Shown here one piece after another: positions 45,691-53,549 of a stretch of 64,000 bases of DNA. Made by a program: the position numbers and the translations under genes. The notes under the pieces are model-generated. The model did no database searches, was not told where the DNA came from, and saw nothing but the letters and a program-made list of their open reading frames with translations. The stretch is from G965218495 sp965262785. GTDB taxonomy: Bacteria; Bacteroidota; Rhodothermia; Rhodothermales; Bin80. Within the stretch, counting starts at the first letter, position 1, and each line of letters begins with the position of its first letter. The stretch is from NCBI GenBank assembly GCA_965262785.1, contig OZ253559.1:4154001-4218000 (forward strand), written 5' to 3'.

Positions 45691-47847
45691 CTAGAGCGCA
45701 TCCAGAATCTGCTTCACGGCGTTGTTGCCAGGATCAAGCGCCAGCGCCTGGACAGCTAGGCGCCGGGCCTCTTCGTAGTTGCCCGAGCGCGCGTGAGCTA
45801 AAGCCAAGTTAATCATGCCACCTAAGTAGTCGGGTGCAAGCGCCAACGCCGCTGTGAGACGTTCAATTGCCGCCCTCAAGTTACCGTTGTTGAGATACCA
45901 GGTGCCAAGGTTGGCCTGGGCTACGGCATTGCCAGGTGCTGCAGTGGCCGCACGCTCAAAGAGCCGCCTGGCGTCTGCGTTCCGGCCAGGCATCGTGGTA
46001 TACATCAGCCCGAGGTTGCCCAATGCGTCCGAGTCGTCTGGCTCCAGTGCAATCGCACGTTTCAGTGAGGCTTCTGCCTGGTCAAAGGCGCCGTCCTGCA
46101 TGTATGCGGTACCCAGGTGCGTGTGCGCAACTGCAAGCAACGGCATTTCCGTGGTAGCCAGCCGGAACTGCACCGCAGCCTGCTGCAGGTCACCCTGCCG
46201 CTGCAGGAAGAGGCCATAGTTGATGCGGATATCCGCAAGTGCTGGCTGCTGCACCAGTGCGCTATCATAGAGCGCACGGACTTCACCAGACGCTTGCTCC
46301 GCCTGCTCCAGTGCCTGAGCTAGCCCGTTCAGGCGCTCCGGAACCGCTCGCCGCTCGATTGCCAGGCGAAGCGGTGCAATAGCTTCTTGTGCGCTACCCA
46401 AGTTTGTTAGCGTCACACCAAGCAAAAAGCTCAGTTCCCCTGACGAGTCCTGGGCATGAATTGGCCCAGCGAGTGTGATGCCTCGATCCAAAAGCACACT
46501 GTCTGCCAGCTGCGTGCCATGAACAAGGTAGGCGAGCGCCGCATAGCGCTCAGCTTCTGGCCCCGAAGTGTCGCGCTCGAAATACGGCGCTAAACCGGCT
46601 GCTTCCAATGCATGTGCCGGCCGCAATTCCGGAATGTCGTTGCCTACGACTCGGATCCAGTGGTCAGTAAAGGAGGCATGAGGCGCACCATCTGCGGGCA
46701 CCTTGGGCATATGACACTGGATGCAGCTTTCACCTCCGCTGTGCTCGGTCATATCCACCCCATCGTGGCAACTAGCGCACGTCCTATCAAAGTACTCGGG
46801 TCCCTTATCGCGGAATCCCTCATGGGGATTGTGGCACGTTGTGCATGTCATGGACGTGGCAACAAAGCACGCACTCAGCCTAAGTCGCTCCGCGTGCGAG
46901 ATCACGTCAATCGTCCCCTCTGTTTCATCTTTTGGCGCCGAAAACAGTGCCACGAAGTCCTCCAGGCGCTCCGAGGGTCGAAAGTCAAAAGCCTCGTGCC
47001 CCTCGCGCAGCAGCGATACGGTAGTGTGCAGATGGCACTGCTGGCAGATGTCCATCTGCAGCTCGCCGGATAGATGTGCAGGATTTACGATGGTTCGATC
47101 AGCCGCGTCTCGGACCTCCGGACTTGCAAGGCGTTCGGCCACGTGAAGGCTGCCCGGCCCGTGGCAGCGCTCGCACCCAATACCCTCCGGCACGTGGTCA
47201 TACTTCCCGGTCACAAAGGGCACCGAACCGGGATAACTGTTGTGACACGCCATGCACCGGTCCGGTACCAGGCGACCGAATCGCTTATTGTAGATCTGAT
47301 ACCCGGGGCTGAAATCCCAGGTGGCGCTCTGGGCGTACCACGTTAGCGGCATCTCGTATAGACGACCGACCGATTCCGTCAAGTATGTACGCGCGGCGTT
47401 GCCACTCCCTACTACATAGTCTATCTTTCGCACCAGTTCATGCGTCCTGCCGCCGCTGGCATCCAGACGGTACTCTGCCTGGAAAAAGCTGTCGCCGCGC
47501 GCGAAAACCTGGTAATAGAACCCGCTGCCTTCGTGAAACAGGGGCGCCGCCCGGAAGTCCTCTATTACATTTTCCTGCGTAAGCGGATAAAATGACCGGG
47601 CCATGCCATGTTCTTGAAAGCCCCGCCACTGACCTTCATGGCAGTCGAAGCAAGCCAGATCTCCAACATATTCCGCTCCCAAGTTGGCAAACCTGATCGG
47701 CTCTGCATCCTGTCGTCCGCTTGGCGAAATGCAGCCGCTCGAAAGCCAGGCCCAAAGCGGCAAAATCAGTATCCAAGCACCCCGCTGCATCGACGACATC
47801 GGGACCTGGCCATCGCCCAAAACAACCTGCTTCTGTAATTCCCGCAT
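45691..47847 (-). CDS. Seven-heme cytochrome c lipoprotein with TPR domain (paralogue)
   Basis: 718 residues. The signal LPLWAWLSSGC leads to a lipidated Cys; the ATG at 47847 has a GGAAGG site 8 bases upstream, while Met17 and Met20 are alternatives. Seven CxxCH motifs in the same order as the neighbour: CFDCH, CMACH, CERCH, CQQCH, CTTCH, CASCH and CIQCH, with shared text such as IDYVVGSG, MPLTWY and CERCHGPGS-HV. Five or more TPRs follow (AVAHTHLGTAYMQDGAFDQAE). First of the pair, divergent from ggt with 39 bases between. Confidence 0.88.
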   Translation of the reverse strand: MRELQKQVVLGDGQVPMSSMQRGAWILILPLWAWLSSGCISPSGRQDAEPIRFANLGAEYVGDLACFDCHEGQWRGFQEHGMARSFYPLTQENVIEDFRAAPLFHEGSGFYYQVFARGDSFFQAEYRLDASGGRTHELVRKIDYVVGSGNAARTYLTESVGRLYEMPLTWYAQSATWDFSPGYQIYNKRFGRLVPDRCMACHNSYPGSVPFVTGKYDHVPEGIGCERCHGPGSLHVAERLASPEVRDAADRTIVNPAHLSGELQMDICQQCHLHTTVSLLREGHEAFDFRPSERLEDFVALFSAPKDETEGTIDVISHAERLRLSACFVATSMTCTTCHNPHEGFRDKGPEYFDRTCASCHDGVDMTEHSGGESCIQCHMPKVPADGAPHASFTDHWIRVVGNDIPELRPAHALEAAGLAPYFERDTSGPEAERYAALAYLVHGTQLADSVLLDRGITLAGPIHAQDSSGELSFLLGVTLTNLGSAQEAIAPLRLAIERRAVPERLNGLAQALEQAEQASGEVRALYDSALVQQPALADIRINYGLFLQRQGDLQQAAVQFRLATTEMPLLAVAHTHLGTAYMQDGAFDQAEASLKRAIALEPDDSDALGNLGLMYTTMPGRNADARRLFERAATAAPGNAVAQANLGTWYLNNGNLRAAIERLTAALALAPDYLGGMINLALAHARSGNYEEARRLAVQALALDPGNNAVKQILDAL

Positions 47848-47886
47848 ATCCCATACCTTCCAGCGCGCACCCTAAACTTACGAGCC

Positions 47887-49587
47887 ATGCGCTATTTCAT
47901 TGCAGTATTCCTGTCGGTTTGTGTCTGCGCACACGGTGTGCAGGCCCAGAGCGGACGCATTCCTGTGGCAGCGGAGCATGGAATGGTCGTTTCAAGCCAC
48001 CACCTGGCCTCAGCGGCCGGCATGCGCGTGTTGGAACAAGGGGGCAGTGCTGTTGACGCAGCAGTAGCTACGGCATTTGCCCTCGCGGTCACACTCCCGT
48101 CTGCCGGCAACATCGGGGGAGGTGGCTTTCTGGTCTACCATGGTGCGGATGGTCATGTGACTGCGTTCAACTTCCGCGAAAAAGCTCCACTCGCTGCCAC
48201 ACCTACGATGTTTCTGGGGAAAGACGGCAAAGTGCACGACAACAGCAACCATGAGGGTATACTCTCTATTGGCGTTCCCGGTACGGTCGCCGGCTTGGCG
48301 CTGGCCCACGAACGACTCGGTCGGATGCCTTGGTCCGAATTGGTGGAACCGGCCATTGCTTTGGCGGCCAAAGGATTCCCGTCCACCCGAGATATGCAGG
48401 GGTTCTTGCGGCATCTTAGCCAGGAGGGCGATCCGCTGTACAGCGCCACGCGCGCAGCATTCCTAAGGAACAGCGCGGAGGTCTATGAACCTGGCGAAAT
48501 ATGGAAGCAGCCCGATTTAGCTTCCTCGCTGGAGCGAATTCGGGACAGGGGCCACGATGGATTCTACACCGGCGAGACGGCGCACCTGCTGGCCAAGTTT
48601 TCTGCCGAGCACGGCGGCCTTATTACGATGGAGGATTTGGCCCTTTACCAGGCTGAAGAGCAGGCTCCCGTACACGGGACGTACCGGGGCTTTGATGTCT
48701 ACTCCATGTCGCCGCCCAGCAGCGGTGGCGTTGCGTTGGTCGAAATGCTGAACATCCTTGAAGGGTACGACCTGAAGGGCATGGGGCATAACTCGGCTCA
48801 GTACCTTCATGTGCTGACGGAAGCGATGCGGCGCGCCTTTGCTGACCGTGCAGAACACTTGGGCGACCCTAATTTTTACTCCGATATGCCCATCGAGCAG
48901 CTAACGTCAAAATCATACGCTGCGCGACTTCGCGGAGGCATAGACCTCACGCGCGCCTCGGTAAGCGACTCTTCCCGCTTCGCGGGATTGTACTCGAGCT
49001 ACGAAAGCGAGGAAACCACGCACCTCTCCGTGATGGACGGAGAGGGCAACGCAGTCTCCCTTACGTACACGCTAGAATACGGGTACGGCTCCCGCATTGT
49101 GGCTGCGGGCACAGGGTTTCTGCTCAACAACGAGATGGGAGACTTCAACCCCATGCCTGGGCATACCGACTCGCGCGGCATGATAGGTACGCCACCGAAT
49201 GTGGTGGCTCCGGAGAAGCGTATGCTGTCCAGCATGACGCCTTCAATTGTCGCGCTTGATGGTAAGCCTGTACTTGTTGTGGGCACCCCTGGTGGGCGCA
49301 CGATCATCAATACGGTCTTGCAAGTTATCCTTAATGTCATCGACCACGGCATGAACGTTGGAGAAGCTGTCGAGGCACCCCGTATCCATCACCAATGGCT
49401 GCCTGATGTGACGAGCTTCGAATCGCTAGGGATCTCGCCGGACACCAAGCGGCTGTACGAAGCACTGGGGCATCATGTGCGCTTACGCGGCACACAGGGG
49501 CGCGCTCACTGCATCGCGTCTGAAAGAGACCTCCTCTTTGGCGCTGCGGATTCCCGGAGCTACAACGGCCGCGCGATAGGCTTTTGA
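47887..49587 (+). CDS. ggt: Gamma-glutamyltransferase
   Basis: 566 residues with a signal peptide (VFLSVCVCAHGVQAQ). N-terminal GMVVSSHHLASAAGMRVLEQGG and GNIGGGGFLVYH are typical. The self-cleavage nucleophile is Thr377 in ETTHLSVMDGEGNAVSLTYT; MGDFNPMPG and GTPGGRTIINTVLQ are small-subunit motifs. It transfers or hydrolyses gamma-glutamyl groups of glutathione-like peptides in the periplasm. An APC permease follows after 48 bases and may take up the released amino acids. Confidence 0.95.
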   Translation: MRYFIAVFLSVCVCAHGVQAQSGRIPVAAEHGMVVSSHHLASAAGMRVLEQGGSAVDAAVATAFALAVTLPSAGNIGGGGFLVYHGADGHVTAFNFREKAPLAATPTMFLGKDGKVHDNSNHEGILSIGVPGTVAGLALAHERLGRMPWSELVEPAIALAAKGFPSTRDMQGFLRHLSQEGDPLYSATRAAFLRNSAEVYEPGEIWKQPDLASSLERIRDRGHDGFYTGETAHLLAKFSAEHGGLITMEDLALYQAEEQAPVHGTYRGFDVYSMSPPSSGGVALVEMLNILEGYDLKGMGHNSAQYLHVLTEAMRRAFADRAEHLGDPNFYSDMPIEQLTSKSYAARLRGGIDLTRASVSDSSRFAGLYSSYESEETTHLSVMDGEGNAVSLTYTLEYGYGSRIVAAGTGFLLNNEMGDFNPMPGHTDSRGMIGTPPNVVAPEKRMLSSMTPSIVALDGKPVLVVGTPGGRTIINTVLQVILNVIDHGMNVGEAVEAPRIHHQWLPDVTSFESLGISPDTKRLYEALGHHVRLRGTQGRAHCIASERDLLFGAADSRSYNGRAIGF

Positions 49588-49635
49588 GCAAGCTGCCTGC
49601 TCCCTGCATTTTTCCACTCGTGACCCTACGCTACC

Positions 49636-50988
49636 ATGCCTGACCCTACTGCAGCATCCCAGCCTTCATTGAAGAAGGTTCTGACCTGGATCGATGCGAT
49701 GGGGATCTTGGTGGGAATCACCATCGGGTCGGGCATCTTTGCTACGCCGCAGCGCATCGCTGCATTGGTTGAGTCTTTTCCAGTAATGTTCTGGCTGTGG
49801 GCTGGGGTGGCTGTGTTTGCCGTAGTCGGTGGTCTTCTCTACTCGGAGTTGGGCACGCGTATGCCGGTCACGGGCGGCGAATATGTCTACATCACCAAGG
49901 CCTTTGGCCCGTTTGCGGGCTTCATGTTCGGTTGGGCGCAGCTATTCATCATTCGAACGAGTCCAGCTGCCGGCCTTTCCATCATAGCCGTTGACTATGT
50001 GGAGCATTTTGTCGTGTTATCGGGGGCGCAACAGACCTTGTTGGCCCTCGGCATTATTGCGGTCATTGGCTTTATCAACTACATAGGGACCAAGCCCGCC
50101 AGCATCTTTCAGAATGTCACTTCTGCACTAAAGGTCAGTGGCCTGCTGTTCATCATAGTACTGGGCGTACTGCTCGTCGGTGCTGCGGATGATAAGCTCA
50201 TGACTTCGGCGCCCGTCCTTGTCGAGACCGGCACGATTGCCAACCTTGTCGCCGCACTCTACCTGGTGATGTTTACAACCATCGGCTGGGAGCGCGTTGG
50301 CTACGTAGCCGGCGAGATGAAGAACCCGCGCCGGGCGCTCCCGCGTGGAATCCTGTTCGGACTCCTGATCGTGGCGGTGGTTTACCTCATGGCCAACATG
50401 GTTTACTTCCGCACTCTGGGCATTGAGGGGTTGCGCGCAACTGAACGGGTGGCGACGGAAACCATGACCGTTGCCATCGGGTCCGTTGGGGCGGCCATCA
50501 TCGCCGTCATTGTCGTCATCTCCTGTGTAGGGAGCATCAATGGCACGATGCTGGCCTCCGCCCGTGTATACTACACCATGGCAAAAGATCGTCTCTTCTT
50601 CGGATGGCTCCAATACGTCCATCCAAAGTACCGGACGCCTTCGCTGGCCATCTTGGCACACTGCGCGTGGGGCGCGGTGATATTGCTGGTGCGGGGCACG
50701 TTTGAGGACATCATAGCCGGAATGGTTTTTGCCATTTTGATCTTCTATGGTGTCACTGCGGTAGCTTTCTTTTTGTTGCGGCACCGTCAAGTTGGGGAAA
50801 AGAACGCTTTCAAGATGCCTGGCTATCCTGTGCTACCGGCGCTTTATCTCCTTGCCACCATCGCGCTGGTAGCCCTGCGCGCCTGGTTTGAGCCGCACAA
50901 ATCATTGATCGATCTGGCCTTCGTGGCTACGGGACTCCCGTTTGCCGTTTTCTGGGTCTTAAGAAGAAGGACGGACAACAAAACTTAG
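49636..50988 (+). CDS. APC-family amino acid permease
   Basis: 450 residues and about 12 membrane helices. The first helix holds GILVGITIGSGIFATPQRI, the glycine-rich substrate site of the LAT/APC group; YSELGTRMPVTGGEYVYI and GWERVGYVAGEMKNPRRALPRG are also typical. Substrate not predictable beyond amino acids; coupling with ggt is inferred from position. Confidence 0.92.
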   Translation: MPDPTAASQPSLKKVLTWIDAMGILVGITIGSGIFATPQRIAALVESFPVMFWLWAGVAVFAVVGGLLYSELGTRMPVTGGEYVYITKAFGPFAGFMFGWAQLFIIRTSPAAGLSIIAVDYVEHFVVLSGAQQTLLALGIIAVIGFINYIGTKPASIFQNVTSALKVSGLLFIIVLGVLLVGAADDKLMTSAPVLVETGTIANLVAALYLVMFTTIGWERVGYVAGEMKNPRRALPRGILFGLLIVAVVYLMANMVYFRTLGIEGLRATERVATETMTVAIGSVGAAIIAVIVVISCVGSINGTMLASARVYYTMAKDRLFFGWLQYVHPKYRTPSLAILAHCAWGAVILLVRGTFEDIIAGMVFAILIFYGVTAVAFFLLRHRQVGEKNAFKMPGYPVLPALYLLATIALVALRAWFEPHKSLIDLAFVATGLPFAVFWVLRRRTDNKT

Positions 50989-51921
50989 CCGGGGCCGGCG
51001 CGCACAGCGAGCATGGCACTGAACTGCAGATGTGCCCGCTGCCAACTCGTGCCACAAGTCCGGCATTGGGATGTGGAATAGGCAGCAGCATGCCAGAGTA
51101 ATTCTCCATTCACCAGCGTGGTCATATCCAGCGGACTCCAATCGGTCAGATTGACTTGCGGCGAGACGCAATGTCTCTTTCGCGGCGCGCTAGTGTCCGC
51201 AAAGACTGGCTGGAGTTAGTCCGCCATGCCGTCGAGTCCTCGGGGCTCTACTTCTTGTATCAGCGTATTTGGCTGTCGTCTATAGAGTCGCTACGGCAAC
51301 GAATTCCCAGACGGCTCTGGTGGGTCGACGCGGACGGTCACGATATCCGTATTGTGAAATTGCCGGTGGCGTACCGAGGCCGCGAGGTGGCGCAGTAAGC
51401 GGAGAGAAACCTCACGCTCGAGCTGAGCATCTTCACCGTGCTTCCCAAGTAGCGCAACTTGACCCTGAAGGTTTCCTCCTTCGCCTCTGCCGGCAATGAA
51501 CTCCAGCATCGCCGTTCCACCCTGCATTCTCGCAACCGCAAATTCGCTCCGCCCACTCCGGCGCTCATTTTCGCCTCCCTGGAGCATCGTCAACAAGACT
51601 TACTCACCGGACGGCATCCAGTCTCTTCACGTGATCGCTCCTCCATGAGCCGCAACCCAAGAAAATGTTGCTCCCCCTTGAAATAGTGCCCACTACGTGA
51701 GTGGTTGGGCAGGATTCGCGCCCGCCACGGGATAACGCCGTTCCGCGGCGCACTGGTAAGTCTGGCTAGGGGCCAATCCACGCAACGACCTCGACACATG
51801 CAGCACATTCAAGACGCCGGATACAACGATTTCCAGTCCAAATACACTGCAGGCGGTCCCGTTCCCACCAGCCTGTCACTCCCTAGCCTACGGCGGGATA
51901 GGCCAACCCATTCACGCCCAA
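50989..51921 (+). other. Gene-poor stretch of 0.9 kb
   Basis: No supported gene. A minus-strand frame at 51291-51596 encodes a plausible fragment (LEREVSLRLLRHLAASVRHR) without a recognisable family, and could be a decayed gene end. Otherwise only short open frames on both strands. Confidence 0.45.
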
Positions 51922-52503
51922 CTAGTCCTCCGGCGGCGCAATCATGATGTGTGCAGACGGCGTGCCTGGGCGCATGATCCAAGGGGCGCCCGGCGCCACT
52001 GGCCTCTCTGGAAGGCCTGTGTTCTCCTGCGTAGCATACGGAATATACAGAGCGTACAAGCTGACCCTGGCTTGCGTTGCATCAAATGATTCCAACTCTC
52101 CGCCCACGTTGTAAACGGCAGCGGGTGCAGTGGGCATCACAAGTGTCCCTGCATTGGCCTCTTCGTGCCGGATGTCAAAATTTTCCTGACCTTGAATGCC
52201 ATCGGCGCGAAGCTCGCGGCCACGCGCCATATACGGTTCAAGGGAATTGTGGTAGCAAGCCACATGAAACCGCCCGTCGCTGGGCTGATCGGCGAGGCAG
52301 GTGAGATCATTGGTACCATCCCTTAGCGTGAGTAGGTTGCCTGCGTTGTCATAGCCGTAGACATGTGCGCCGTCTCGCAACTCTTCAGGCGCCGCAAGTA
52401 CCGCGTCCGCGATCTGTCGATCGGCATCGGGAATCTGGGCGCTGCAGCTGAGAGGCGCAAAAACGCAGATGACAAGCAGAATGCGAGCGTAAGGTCGGTA
52501 CAT
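51922..52503 (-). CDS. Secreted or lipid-anchored protein of unknown function
   Basis: 193 residues with a clear N-terminal signal (ILLVICVFAPLSCSAQ); a cysteine near the cleavage site allows a lipoprotein, though the lipobox is weak. The mature chain has two further cysteines (DLTCLADQ and VACYHNSLEPYMARGREL) spaced as a possible disulfide. HNSLEPYMARGREL may be a conserved core but I do not recognise it. The only likely intact gene between the permease and the transposase. Confidence 0.72.
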   Translation of the reverse strand: MYRPYARILLVICVFAPLSCSAQIPDADRQIADAVLAAPEELRDGAHVYGYDNAGNLLTLRDGTNDLTCLADQPSDGRFHVACYHNSLEPYMARGRELRADGIQGQENFDIRHEEANAGTLVMPTAPAAVYNVGGELESFDATQARVSLYALYIPYATQENTGLPERPVAPGAPWIMRPGTPSAHIMIAPPED

Positions 52504-53549
52504 AGATCCAAGGCTGGTCTGTTAAAGAAACATGATCAAAATACGCCTGCGTGGGTTATCCATTCTGCTGCTCCTCACCACGGCTACCCAGTATTGCTCA
52601 CTGCCCGAAACGTACCGATTCTGCCGGCAGGTACGTAGACTGGCGGGCAAGAGCCGGGAGCATAGGTGTGAGCAGCGCAGAATCCTGCATTTTGCACCAC
52701 TACTGCGACAAATCCAACACCCCACTGCCAGTATCCCACTTAAGTCCTACACATTTCCCCCAGAGACCCTTGTCATGACTATAGTGAAAAAGCTAGACCC
52801 GGGGGGTTGCCCTGCCGCCGGTTCGATTGCCTCGGGCGCTGCCGCCTGCGCTGGACAGGGGGACGGCCAATGAAAAGCGGGCCAAGACATTGCAGGTCCA
52901 AACATATCAACAGGATCATTGCTGCTAGGCGTACGGGCCAACGTCATCCTAGGTGTAGAGCGGCCCGCAGCAGCTTCCTCCCGACTGCTCTCAATTTGTG
53001 GCGAAAGTTTCAGCCACAGCTAACTCAGAATTCCAGTGGACCTGAATAGACGTATGCCAGAAGCCGCTATATAACGGCGGTGCTCTCTCAACACTCCTCA
53101 TTTCGACTTGACGGTCAGTCCGAGGACCCGGGCCATCGTACGCAGCGGAAGGCCCTACCCATCAGGTCCCGCAGTCGGGTCTGCGGCTGGAAATTCCTTT
53201 TGCATGCCAAATGGTGCAATCATGTTAGGTCTACCCGTCGGCAACATTTCCGGCTTGACAAGGTGGCCTCACGGCCGATTGCACGGAAGCCAGCCTTTCG
53301 CGCGGTGGTTGGTCCGTGTAGATAGCGTAACTAACACAGCCGCAATGCCCGACTAAGGGCGTTGATTTGGGGTTGAAGAGGCTTGGATTGGCAGGCGCAG
53401 CAATGGCAAAAGCTGTATCGTGCGCGTGCGTGCTTCGCAGGCACGCACCTATCCTGCCAATGCTTTTGCGGCATCGTGACGATCCGTGGTCCTTATCAAT
53501 AGCCCTCCCTGGTGAGCAATACTGCGGGCCTTCTTTCTGTGTTGACACC
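52504..53549 (+). other. Gene-poor stretch of 1 kb beside the insertion element
   Basis: Only short, overlapping open frames; none has family motifs, a signal peptide or a good ribosome site. It probably contains the left end of the insertion element, but no clean terminal repeat was located. Confidence 0.45.
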
